Assembly (NCBI GenBank): GCA_002104905.1
Contig: MCFE01000150.1
Coordinates: 89,306 to 153,305 of the forward strand
Length of the DNA: 64,000 bases
Direction: 5' to 3'
Source of the DNA: Basidiobolus meristosporus CBS 931.73
Lineage: Eukaryota; Basidiobolomycota; Basidiobolomycetes; Basidiobolales; Basidiobolaceae
A program made the translations under genes and the position numbers. The notes beneath the pieces are model-generated. The model was not told the DNA's origin. It did no database searches and saw only the letters and a list, made by a program, of their open reading frames with translations. This document shows positions 21,123 through 32,299 of this stretch, piece by piece; position 1 is the first letter of the stretch; each line of letters begins with the position of its first letter.

Positions 21123-24100
21123 ATATGACCTCAAACAAGGATTCTGAGACATGGTATATTGACTCTGAAGCATCTCAACACTTTACACACCAAAAAGAAC
21201 CTTTTACCCAATATCAAGAAATTCCAATTAAGAAGGTTTTCATAGGTGACAATAGTACACTTGATGCAGTGGGAGAAGGAACTATCCAAGTAAACCTTAG
21301 AAGCAGTGAAGGAAGCCATACACTGACTTTCAAAGAAGTACTCTATGTACCAGAAATAGCCAAGAACCTACTCTCTGTAAGCAAGGCCACAGCAGAAGGA
21401 CTCAGTTTCAGATTTGACAATTCTGGATGCAGGATCACTGATCAAAATGGTGCCCATATTGCTTTGGGCATCAGAGATCAGAATCTATACCAGTTGACTT
21501 ATATTCCATTATATCTGGAAGCCAATATAAGTGACTTAAATAAAGAAGCACCAATGCTTTGGCATAGGAGATTTGGACACATCATTTTTGATTATTTGCA
21601 TAAATGATCAAAGATCAGCTAATTTCTGGAGTGAAAATTGATCCCCCAGCTAATTTGGAGCACTGTGAAGCCTGCATATACGGGAAACAAGCTAGACAAC
21701 TATTCAAGGGCTCTGGGTTAATCAAAACTAAGAAAAAATTGGATCGAATTCACTCAGATCAGTGTGGACCTATGCCAAATTTATCCTTAGGCAGGATGAA
21801 GTATTTAATCACTTTTATTGATGATTATACAAGATACACATGAGTCTACTTCATGGAGAGAAGACAATAAGCTCTGTCTAAGTTCAGGGAGCTCAAAGCC
21901 ATGGTGGAGAGAGAAACTGGTTAAAAAATCAAGAGAGTACGCTCTGACAATGGTGGAGAATATACCTCAAAACTCTTCATCCACTTCTGCAAATTCATGG
22001 AATAAAGCAAGAGACTACTGTACCATACTTCCCACAGCAAAATGGAGTAGCAGAATGTGCTAACAGAGCAATAATTGATATGGCAAGATCTATGATCCAT
22101 GATCAAAAATTATCCTATGATTTTTGAGCAGAATCAGTTGCCACTGCTGTATACCATAAAAATAGGAGTTATAGCAGGATACCTTGTGATTCTACTCCAT
22201 TTGAAGCATGGCATGGATGCAAACCAAGTGCAGAACATCTAAGAATATTTGGGTGTACAGCATATGCCCAAAAACTGGCCAGAAATCAGTCAAAATTTGG
22301 GCCAAAAGGTGTAAAATGCATACTTTTGGGCTACTGCAATGAGAGTAAGGCATACAGACTCTACAATACCAAAGCAAAGAAGCTGATCAAGTTCAGGGAT
22401 GTGTTGTTTGATGAAAATTCCACATTTTCACAAAACATGACATCAGATCATGACAAAAAATTGATCTCAAATCCACAAATTGTCAGGATAGAGTCAGAAC
22501 AAAACAATGAGAGCTTTTTCACTCCAGAGGACCCTACAACCATGGTTCAGCCAGAATTAGTGCCCAGGAATATCCCAGAAGTGATCATTCCAGTATCAAA
22601 TGCCCAGAGATCCAACTGGACAAGAAATAGCCCAAATTACTATATCAATGAAAGTACAAACTTAGCGTATGCCTATTCAGTCCATATTGCAGAACCCCAG
22701 ACTGTAAAAGAGGCCCTAAATAGCCCTCAGACAAAGTCTTGGAGATCTGCAATGACTGAGGAATATCAGGCCCTGATGGAAAATTAAACTTGGGACTTAG
22801 TCAAATTACCAATCAACCAAAAATCAATTGGATGCAGATGGGTCTTCAAGACAAAATACATGGCTGATGGTAAAGTTGAAAGATACAAAGCAAGGCTTGT
22901 AGCCAAAGGATAGTCTCAAACTAAAGGACTTGACTATACTGAGACCTTTGCATCGGTAGCCAAGTTTAATTCCATCAGATTAATATTGGCTATTGCAGCC
23001 AAATATAATTTTTTTATTCATCAAATGGATGTAAAAACTGTATTGTTGAATGAAGAACTTGATGAGGCCATGTATATGGACCAGCCTTATGGGTTTTTTG
23101 ACCAAGATAACCCCCATTTGGTCTGCAAGCTTAAAAAGTCACTCTATGGTCTCAAACAATCACCAAGAGCCTGGAATTGCAAGATGGATTCTTATTTGGA
23201 ATCTTTGAGTTTCAAAAGAAGTTATGCTGACTATAGTATATACTATAAGCCAGATATAGCAAATCCAGTTCTACTAGCTCTATATGTGGATGATCTTATT
23301 ATAGCCACCAATAACCTAGAAACATTTGAAGAGACTAAGTCCAGCCTATCTAAGGAGTTCAAGATGTCCAATCTAGGAGAACTTAGTTACTACTTAGGGG
23401 TTAAATTCTCCATAGACAAAAGTACCCAGACTATCACCCTAAGTCAATCCAAGTATATTCAAGATATACTAAAGAAGTACAAAATGGAAGACTGTAAACC
23501 AGCAGCTACCTCTATGGAGACAAACCTTAACTTGGTCAAAACTCAACCAAATCAAGCAAGCTTGGTGCCATCTGAAAGCTCTGACTTTCCTTATCAATCT
23601 ATGGTCAGCAGTTGGATGTATATCATGCTTGGAACACGTCCAGATATCTCATATTCAGTGGGAGTTGTCAGTCAACATAATCAGAACTATGGATCTGATC
23701 ATGTTGCAGCAGTTAAGTGGATTTTTAGATACCTAAAAGGAACTGCTGATATCTGCTTAAGATGCACCTATAAGGATTCAGAACAGGATCTTGTGGGATA
23801 CTCCAATGCTGATTAGGGACAAAATTTGGAAGACAGAAGATCCACCACAGGTTACACCTTTCTTTACTGTAAAGGAGCAATTTCATGAAATTCAAGAAAG
23901 CAAACAACTGTAGCACTTTCTACCACAGGGGCAGAGTACATGGCAGCCTGTAAAGCTACAAATGAAGCAATGTGGCTAAGAAAGCTTTTTACAGACTTAG
24001 GCCTATGTCAAAAAATGGCTATTACTTTATTTCAAGATAATCAAGGATGTATACAATTAGGTAGAAATCCAACTTTTTGTGCAAGAACCAAGCACATAGA

Positions 24101-24272
24101 TATCAGACATCATTTCACATGTGAAGCTATAGAAAATAACTTAGTTAGCTTAGTTTACTGTCCTACAGATGAAATGATTGCAGACATTTACCAAGCCATT
24201 AGCTAGAGACAAGTTTGAATATTTTAGGTCAAAATTAGGACTAGTCAGTGTTTACATTTAGCTGAGTGAGAG
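20945..24272 (+). pseudogene. Ty1/copia pol, defective (copia B)
   Basis: Second internal region of the copia array. Zinc knuckle and protease run from about 20990 to 21607. Pre-integrase and integrase pieces follow to about 22300 with frameshifts. RT (22986-23816) carries YVDDLIIA, and RNase H (23940-24206) carries DNQGCIQLGRNPTF and TKHIDIRHHF. Stops shared with copia A include RYT*VYF (TGA), MEN* (TAA), KG*SQ (TAG) and DAD*GQ (TAG). Some lesions are private; A has TAA where B reads TAC in AEYMAAC. The protease Gly after DS is Glu (DSEAS). It is inactive. Confidence 0.9.
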
Positions 24273-24620
24273 TGTTGTAAAAATTTGCATTTCCACCTAA
24301 ATATTCACCTAACTTAGTCACTTAGATCATCACCTTCAAATCCTAGAGAATACTGACCAAAACTCCTTGTTGGGATTTACTTGGAATATTTTCACCAAAA
24401 CACCAGGTACCCAGAACATGAAAATTCTCAAGTTGTCCAAACAGCCCCAAGCTTTGCACACATGTTCTTGGGACCTTCCTTAACCTATTCTGCATGTTTG
24501 TTATGGCAAGACCAGGTAAAAGAATAAATACCACTTTTACATTCAATAAATCATTAAGTGAAACCACAAAATCTACTTGTTCTCCAAATCACTTCCAATA
24601 TCTCCAAGACTCTTACAACA
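24273..24620 (+). repeat. Copia array LTR 3 (right)
   Basis: A 348-bp LTR with perfect 8-bp inverted ends, TGTTGTAA and TTACAACA. It closes the array. The next bases, CTATT, do not match the bases left of LTR 1. Confidence 0.9.
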
Positions 24621-25048
24621 CTATTGAAGGCAGAAGAGCAAAGTTATCACAGCTTAAAACCAGTGACTTCCTTAAGAGGCTGTCACAAGCAATGGAGAAT
24701 TCTCTAATCAAGAGGCAAAGTAATGTCAGGCTCATGGAAGGGTAGGTAAGGGAAAAGCAGGCAGAAACAGATGCACCAATGCAGCATATATCAAGGAAAA
24801 ACTGTAGTACAATACAAGAAGCACTCAGTTGGGTTAGCAGAGGAGGACCTGGTAGTGATAAAGGGAAAGGATAAAAGTCTATTCAATCCAGAAACAGAGG
24901 AGCATGAGAAAAAAAGTTGCAGTTCTCACCAATTAATGCTATCAACATGGTACAGTTTGACTCCAATAATTGCTATGATGATTTACACACAAGGTGACAG
25001 CTGTTTTCACCAGAGTTAGGAGCCTAGTCAGTTGAGCTATACTACAGC
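24621..25048. other. Unassigned sequence between copia LTRs
   Basis: No recognisable gene. The short open frames here, the longest about 80 codons at 24771-25019, have no family resemblance that I can see. The stretch lies between LTR 3 and a decayed inverted LTR, so it is probably eroded retroelement or flanking DNA. Confidence 0.4.
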
Positions 25049-25290
25049 TGTTGTAAGAGTTTTGTAAGATATGTGGCTTCACTTATTGACTTATCAGGTA
25101 TGAAAATGGTATTCATACTTTGACAAGGTTGTGGCAACATACCCCCACAAAATCTGTTCAGGAAGGTCCCAAGAATACATGAGCAAAGTCTATAAGCCCT
25201 TGGGCAACTAGGGGATTCTAGTGTTCTGGGTACATAGCATCTTAGTGAGAACATCCCTGGTAAATCCCCACAAAGAATTTTGTCTTGGGA
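25049..25290 (-). repeat. Decayed inverted copia-like LTR
   Basis: TGTTGTAAGAG at 25049 begins a stretch that follows the inverted copia LTR block by block. The blocks include ATTCATACTTT, AGGAAGGTCCCAAGAA, GTTCTGGGTAC and GGTAAATCCCCACAAAGA, with many changes. No internal region follows in the expected direction. It is an old solo or truncated LTR of a related family. Confidence 0.65.
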
Positions 25291-25454
25291 AAGCTCATAA
25301 ACCAAGATCCAAGTAGTCAAGTGGAGGTAAATATTAGGTGTAATTCCGAAATTTCCAACGTTATAGAGGCTTCACGAATATAGGAGATTGATTGAACCAT
25401 CAGGGCCCCGCCCAACTCCCAGTAGGAGTATGCTTCAACAGGGATCTGGATATG

Positions 25455-26012
25455 GAATATGAGGAAACCCAACGGATTCGTGACACTAAACTTGGTCGAC
25501 TTGTTATAGATGGTAGGGCCCAATTGATGGAGCAAATCTAGCGCATCTCCCTTCCTGCCAAGGAATCCCAAATCATCGATCATTTCCGCACTACTTTGAA
25601 AGATGAGGTTGGTAAAATCAAGCCGGTGCCAAAACAAACAACTAACGGCCAAAGAACCCGCTGCAAGACGTTTGTCCTCATCCGGGACTCCAACGGTCAT
25701 GTCCGACTCGATGTCAGGTGCGCGAACGGAGTGGCGACTGCAATACGTAGCGCCATCGTCCTTGCTAAGCTTAACATCAGCCCAGCGCGCTGCAGGATCT
25801 GGTACTCCCGCTGCCCTCAACCCCAAAGTACTTTGCAACTTACTGGTATTACCGACGGCTACATTACCGCTCGTGGCTCAACCCGTACTTTGGGGAACTC
25901 TATCAAGGCAACATTTGTAGCCGTCGGCCATACTTGCGCTTTCTTGGCCCCTGATCTGTGGGCCGAGTCGGTTCCCCCACGGGTCCCTACCAAGAAACCT
26001 CGGACCACCTGA
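25455..26012 (+). pseudogene. Ribosomal protein uS5 (RPS2) pseudogene
   Basis: An intronless, decayed copy of cytosolic 40S protein uS5/RPS2. The frame reads LGRLV at about 25490, LPAKESQIIDHF, LKDEVGKIKPV at about 25600, QRTRCKTFV, DSNGHV, ATAIRSAIVLAKL and, further on, RGSTRTLGNSIKATF at about 25875. An in-frame TAG lies at 25539-25541. Roughly 30-40 codons of the middle are deleted near 25795 with a frame change: the PAALNPKVL stretch, matching APVPKKLLQ of the family, is read in another frame. The terminal region is also missing. Lack of introns suggests a processed copy made by a retroelement RT, which is an inference. No functional RPS2 is in the window. Confidence 0.8.
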
Positions 26013-26326
26013 GCAAGGCTTAGGATAACGCCGAGCGACAGTCCAATCCGACTACGGGGTCGCTTTAGACGCCAGTGTCGCGTGTCAACCCAACCATATT
26101 GAATCCACTTTTATTGTACACAATCTATACTTTCACACGAGCCCAGAGATCTCAAGTTTGCTGATTTATCCGATGATCAGAAACAATAGATTACTATTTC
26201 ACGAAATATACAAGTCCCGCACGGGTGGCCACCGACTCCGCACAGCTAAGGATGGTCTGGAGGCGTAGTTCACCCTTGGAGCACGGAATCCGCACCCTTA
26301 TCACCTGAATGCCATCAACGGGAACC

Positions 26327-28170
26327 CTAGTTTTGAATGAAATTCGCCACTTCAAAGCAGATGGTGGTGATGCCGATCAGGATTTCGGCGGCTTTTACGG
26401 GTTGCAAGGTATGGTTGGTCTAGGTTCTTCGGGCGAAGTGGGAGTAGGGGCAGGAAGGCGCTTACCAATCAATATGATCACGATGTATTCCAGGGTCTCT
26501 CCTGTGGGCGAAACGATGTTTAGTGCAGTGAAAAGCGATTTATCAAGGGCGGCAGGGTTACCGTGGTTGCTGTTCAAGTGGTCCTTCAGCATCTCCAGCA
26601 GATCATTGATCACCGTGACTCTCTGGTTCAGCAGCTCAGCTCTCTGGGAGATCTCCAAGTACCCTGGATAAGAGGTGGATCAATATCGCGATCTTCAAGG
26701 CAACCAGTATGCCCACACACCTCGTATAGCACTGTACAGTGGCTGCTGTGCAGGTTCCGACCAGAATATCTCCGGCGTATCTAGAATGTTACTCACCAGG
26801 TTCACGTTGATTCTCACGATGAAGAGCTTGTGAGAGTAAGTAAGGAGAGGAGATGGTCGGGACCCAAATGAGCAATTTACCTGACCAATCTTCGAGGTGA
26901 TCGCATTTCTGATGCAGATATGGACAAAGCAGATTCAGCCGATGCTGTTCCGGGGGATTGGTGGAGACTACGTACCTGGACAGATGTACCTTCCCTGTCT
27001 CGGCCATGATCTGCGGGATGTGCTTCGTGTCATGGATGGTCTGGTCGACCAAATCCTCAAATAAAGTCATCTTCACCGACTGGGCAATGGCATGCGATAT
27101 AGTCAACTTGACCATGTAGTTCCTAGGGTTCTTCAGCGATATGATGTCGTTGTAGATACTGCCAGACCCAAGTTAGCACGGCACCCTACCATGTGAAGAG
27201 ACAGCAATCTTACCAGGGCTGGCACGAGGGGTCATACTGAAAGTTCAGCTCCTCCACCTTGATGCCCGACTCCTCTGCTCAAAGGTGATGCAACGTTTAA
27301 TTTAAAGAGGAAGGCAAGCCGATCAGGCGAAGGGAACTTCCAAATTACCTAGTTTCTCTTGCTCAAACGCCTCGATTTCCATCAGAAGCTCTCGCTCCTG
27401 GAGCTCAGAGAATCCCCACATCACAATCACTCCGTAGTCAAAGAAAAATAGCTCCCCGATTTTCAAGGACTCGTCCATCTCGGGGGTCAGGCTTGGCGAC
27501 TTCGCCTCTGTGAGTGGGGATGTCTTGGCTGATCCCGGGGAGTATGTGGCATTGATTTGGATGATCGTTGATTTGCTCTCGAACTCTAAAGATATGGTCG
27601 CGTAAAGGCTAAACAGGTGTGAGGTCAGTGGATCGGGGCCCTGGGTTGACTGGCTGGTAGCCTACATACCACTCGTCTATTCGCTTGGGAGCAATGTTGA
27701 TGATGCTGTGTCTCCTGTTCTGCAGGTACTTCTGCAGCATGTCCATCCTGTACGAGCTATAAGGATGATTAGTAACCCTGATTAGCCCATGAGCCCACAG
27801 GAGATACCCACTTGGCTGTACAATAGGCCGTGACTCTCGGAAGATCCGTACGCTTCAGTTGAATCATCTTTTTCGCCTGCTGGGTACTCTGAATAGGTAT
27901 CTGGGATATTTGGTTGTATACCTCCTCATCGCTGAAATTCTCCGTGACAAAGGCATCGTTTCCCTCGTCGGGAAACAACGCCAGCTTCTGGGAGATCTTC
28001 GTTGTTCGGTTCGGGTGGGCTGACCGGTCACTGGAATCCTCCAGCGTCGAGTTGTAGGCGACCTTCTGCTGAATCATGCTCTGGGCAGAGAGTCTTTTTT
28101 TCCGATCGGTTTTCGGGTGCATGTTGTGTGACGGGATGGGTTGAGAGTACGAACAAAGCAATTTCGCCAC
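26327..28170 (-). CDS. RMD1/DUF155 family protein
   Basis: A ten-exon gene read on the minus strand: 28170-27812, 27756-27670, 27608-27349, 27275-27214, 27158-26976, 26908-26881, 26826-26721, 26663-26562, 26501-26466 and 26391-26327. All boundaries are GT-AG. About 428 residues. Family blocks are RTTKISQKLALFP, LPRVTAYCTA, SYRMDMLQKYLQ, GELFFFDYGVIVMWGF, YNDIISL...TISHAIAQSVKM, INVNLVSNILDTPEIFW and the C-terminal LEISQRAELLNQR...EMLKDHLNSNHG, then ETLEYIVIILI and a membrane-like end. Fungal Rmd1/Rmd8 and animal RMND1 share this domain; roles in meiotic nuclear division and mitochondrial translation have been reported for relatives. ATG 28122 (MHPKTDRK) is an alternative start. A fourth T near 27240 in exon 4 puts the exon one base out of frame; it could be an error or a real lesion. 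Confidence 0.88.
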
Positions 28171-31100
28171 TACAATGCGAAGAAAGAAGAGTTCGGCGGG
28201 TGTGGTATCGGGTCATTGCGTTCTCGCCGGGTTATTTATTCGCACGCGTTTTCCACACTGCCCGCTCTGCGTCGATTCTGCATTGTCGGCAAGGCAAGGG
28301 CCTAGGAATCGTTGATAGATTCCAATCTGATGCATTTGCCACCTTCTCTATCATTCGAATGCAAAGGCGCACCCTCAATCGAGGATCTAGGCGGATCCTC
28401 TCTGAATCATATTGGAGGCTGCACTTGCACCCACGTATTTGTTGAGGTAGTCTGATCGTGGTCCGATCCCCGCAAAATCCCATGCCTAATGGCTTCATGT
28501 TGATCATGCAAGATGCCATCTCAGTTTACTTTATTTATTAAATTTCAATGAACCGGCCTAGCAAAAACCTGATTGATGTTTGACATTACCCACCGCATGC
28601 CTTATTTGGACATGTATCTGAGCGACCTTACGCATCAGGCCTGGTCGTTTACTAGCGTTTAGGTTTTATCAACCTCACCTGCAGCCATGCTTAGCCAAAT
28701 ACCGCATACTAAATGATTGCCTGATTTGCCTGCTGGAAAAACTCTCTCCTACTTGTTTCATAGGTCGCCAGGTTGTACCCCACGCCAGATATACACCGCC
28801 TGTGTCGCACAAAGGCTGACGACTATGAGCCTGTCGCCGAAGTCGATTCGTAATCGCCGATGGCTCTTTACTCTTGGCCTGGACATGTCACTATAAGGTA
28901 TGGTTTTTGGCTCCATTTGATGAGGCGATTGTTCGGCGCCAGCGTGTGGGCCCTCCCTGTACGGGAATGCTGGTGACGCCGGGTGGGACACACGGTACCA
29001 TGGCAAGTGACCTTGTGAGATCCAGGCTGGTCGCCACGATCTTTATTTATGTGCTACTGGACACCAAGCTGGTAGCCTTACTGAGCGTTAGGCACCTAGA
29101 TATCGTGTAGCTCCTGGAGACCTTGCAAGCGGTTCTCTAGACGGTTGATTCCGTGGACTGTTGTCATGTTTGCCTGGAAGGACCAATGCAATCCCACACC
29201 CGCCAAATCTCTTCGTTTGTTGTAGTGAACATCCTGCCCACGATGGGTCGAGCGCTAAAAAGTCTGTGAAACAGCCAAGGTCGCACCGTACTATCCTATA
29301 TCATTCCAGAAAATCCTTCTGACCCACCGAGACTCGAAAGTGCTAAAACAAACTCCACTCGGATTTAATGGAAGGGTGTCACCAGCGCGTGCCTGTTACC
29401 ACCACCCATTCCTAGTTCCAAGAGCTACTCAGAACCTCACCAGTAAGGAAAGTCTCTATTTTGTTCACATCCCATTCAGCGATTGCGTACGTAACGTAGG
29501 ATATATCGGAATCTCAAGGGCTACGGCATATCAGCGACGAATATTTTCACCATAGCCCCTCAGTGTTGGGTGGACCAAGGGAGCCCACCCTTCACTGGCG
29601 TACATTGGCTGCATCATCCAGGACAGTGACATCCGCTTAGTGATGTGGCTGCTATCATAGAAATAGCCCACATCTTCAGTAGCAACGAGTATAGCTTCGC
29701 CGCACAGAAAGCTCCGTCAACGACATCAGCAATGGTAGGGAAGTGCAGGCAGACGCCCGACTGTAGCTTCTGTGAGGGTTCCTTATCTTCGGGTGGCACA
29801 AAGTTGCCGCCTGCAAAGATTTATCAATATCTATCTGCTAGATCTTGTTCAAAAGCAATAGCGGCTTCCCCATTTAGCTAGTCAGCATTTACGAATCCAA
29901 CAGTGGATTTGCCAACATCGAACACCATATTAGGATGCCCTACAGAGAAAGATCGAGGGATCAGGCGTGTAGAACCCAGCATCACCTAGCAGAAGGGATT
30001 TTATCTTGGCACATCGAGGAATGTGTACACCTTCCTCTAGAGGCAACCTTGGATAACATGATTCAACCGGCGCCCTATCACGGGGATGAAATCGATTCTC
30101 TTATTAATAAGACCACTGCCTCTAGGGGTAATCATGTAACACGTTCAGTATGATTAGTAAGGGGAAACCGCGCAATTCTTATTCCGATACATACCGATGG
30201 GATGAGATTATTGGAGTTTGGATCCTGGTTCACTGTAATATCCCCGTATTCACCGCTCAGCCATGAAAGGTTGGAGGTTTAGGGTTGAAGTGAGTGTTAC
30301 TTGACACAGCGATGGACCCCTTCCAATAGCCGCGCTGCATGGAGTAGATTTCATCTGCAGTTCACCATTGCAAATCGAATGATCATTCCACATCCAACAC
30401 CAGATACCAAAAGCTCTAAATTGTGAGGACGTTCCCAGTCTTTTCTATCTAGATATCCGCTCCGGGAACATGCGGGAAACTCGATTTCGCCTTGTGTAGA
30501 TCACACAACGTAGTAGGACTCGTCGTTGTGTGTGAGAGCAATGCGGCAACGCAAAAACACTCCAAGCAGGCAGCGCCGTTGGTTAGACACCAATCTCAAC
30601 TCACTACTCGCTCAGGGCTGGAACAACAAGGATTTTGGGGATATGTGGGCCGGAGCAGGAGTATTGTGTGCGATTGGAGTGACTGCTCGGATGGCTGCTG
30701 TAAGGATGTGGAGGCCTAATGGGACTAATCCCCGTCCACAAAAGTTAGGAGGCGGCCCATTCCAGATGGGAGATAGGACCCCAATACCTAGTCCATGTAG
30801 ACTGTACAGCGCGCTAGATGGTAAATCTGCTTTGAGCCTGATGTCGAATGAAATGAGATCCCGGAATAGTAGATATGTATGCCTGATTGGATTGGATTTT
30901 CACCTCTATTGGTTCACCCGTAGTATAATTATAGTTTGAGCGGAAGCTTATTCTCCTGCTAGAATTGTAAGGTTCTCATTAGTATCATTTCACAGACACA
31001 AATATTCCCCGATCCTCGACGCTGGCCAATGGGGCGAACGCCATGGGTGGCACACCGAATCCGAATTATCTTATCGACCTTGCTTGTTAACTGCCCTTGG

Positions 31101-31469
31101 TGAATTCATGTCCATATTCAGCAGCCATTCGTCGAAATCGGATCCGCTACAGCCGTAATGGGCAATATCACCATACGCTGTCAAATCTAATCAATGGGAT
31201 TGATACCTAGCACCCGCCCTCCCTGCCATCTAGCCAACTGGTGCCAGGCTGAAAACTGAATAATCGGATTTACTCTCGAATTCTTCCTCATCTTGATCTA
31301 CCGGATTTTTGACTTGATCTAGGTTGGGTGGTAGGCAGCAGATATAAAAGCAGGAGCCACTCATCGACCATTGACCGGACTTTCTCTTTCTTCACCAAAA
31401 CACTCCACCAGACCTACACGGGTACTTTCACCGTGCCATTTTGCCTTGCCCAGCAGCCATTCACTTGAA
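28171..31469. other. Gene-free spacer
   Basis: About 3.3 kb between two divergent genes, apparently holding both upstream regions. Short open frames on both strands (the longest is 137 codons at 30526-30939) show no domain, no paired exons and no family match that I recognise. Minus-strand fragments near 29610-29940 look coding-like but carry several stops and could be a decayed gene. I see no repeat or RNA gene. Confidence 0.5.
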
Positions 31470-32299
31470 ATGAATCATGATTTAATGCATCAACGAGCTC
31501 TCTCCGGAGGCCATGATTACCATCAGTTTCATGTCCACGACGGGCAATCCAGGAATAGTTTACATCTCTGGAGCTCTGTTGTGGAGTCGTGCCTCGGCCC
31601 AGACCCAACCTCCTTTGGAGCTGTGAATGAGTTCCCCGTCAATTGCACACTAGGTAACCCCGTTTATATCCAGCGTATCTCCCTAACATTGCTAACCAAG
31701 CCTGATGCTTAGCAACCAATGTCCTACGCGAAGACTCGACCCTAATGTCCAACAGCCACCTCTCTAATTTCGTATATTCACTCAATCCACAAACCCACCT
31801 TCCCTATTCACCTGATGTTGCTCCTACACCCGCCACAACTGGGGTCGCCTCACATGCACTACACACACCAAAGTCCTACTGGGGGGCTCACAACTATGCT
31901 CCTATACTGCCCAATGGTGACCCGTATACCAACCTCCCGGTCATGAGCCCCGTTGTCCCCAGAAGAAGACGGGGTTCAAGCCGGGAAACATCGATGACTC
32001 CATCCATGAGTAATCCAGAGCTATCAGCCAGATTGGAGAGCGACGAGGACAAAAGAAAAAGAAATACGGCGGCCTCGGCGCGCTTCCGCATCAAGAAGAA
32101 GCTCCGCGAGCAGGCGCTAGAGCAAACAGCCAAAGACATGTCCACCAAGGCCAACATGCTTGAGAGGAAGGTGAAAGAGCTGGAGAAAGAGATCAAGTGG
32201 CTCCAGTCCCTGTTAATCGACAGAGATCCGCACTTCATGGATCACCAGTCACCCTTCAGGAAGCGACCCTCCGAAGGGGTCACCGCCACCGCTCCCTAA
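31470..32299 (+). CDS. bZIP transcription factor, CYS3/MetR-like
   Basis: Two exons, 31470-31653 and 31713-32299, joined across a 59-bp intron with two CTAAC branch candidates, give 256 residues. The bZIP lies at the C-terminus. The basic region at about 175-193 reads KRKRNTAASARFRIKKK, the signature of the fungal CYS3/MetR (Met4-like) sulfur regulators and their relatives. A leucine zipper follows at about 194-230 (LEQTAKDMSTKANMLERKV...LEKEIKWLQSLL). The N-terminal part is Ser/Pro-rich and unstructured, with an RRRR stretch near 145. It should bind DNA as a dimer in the nucleus. Assignment to sulfur control rests on the basic region only; other nutrient-responsive bZIPs look similar. Confidence 0.9.

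Noticed and set aside
3473-23818. Stops in copia/Gy1 frames as evidence of a variant genetic code
   Set aside because: TAA, TAG and TGA all occur, at positions with different expected residues, while Gy2 and the host genes read normally with standard stops.
24771-25019. 82-codon open frame as a gene
   Set aside because: It is short, unmatched to any family I know and lies between LTR remnants.
25317-25838. 173-codon minus-strand open frame
   Set aside because: It is antisense to the RPS2 pseudogene, whose family motifs are clear on the plus strand.
26309-26671. Plus-strand 120-codon open frame
   Set aside because: It is the shadow of the RMD1-family exons on the opposite strand.
30526-30939. 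137-codon open frame as a gene
   Set aside because: It has no recognisable domain, and a competing frame of similar start overlaps it. There are no paired exons and no supporting promoter signal.
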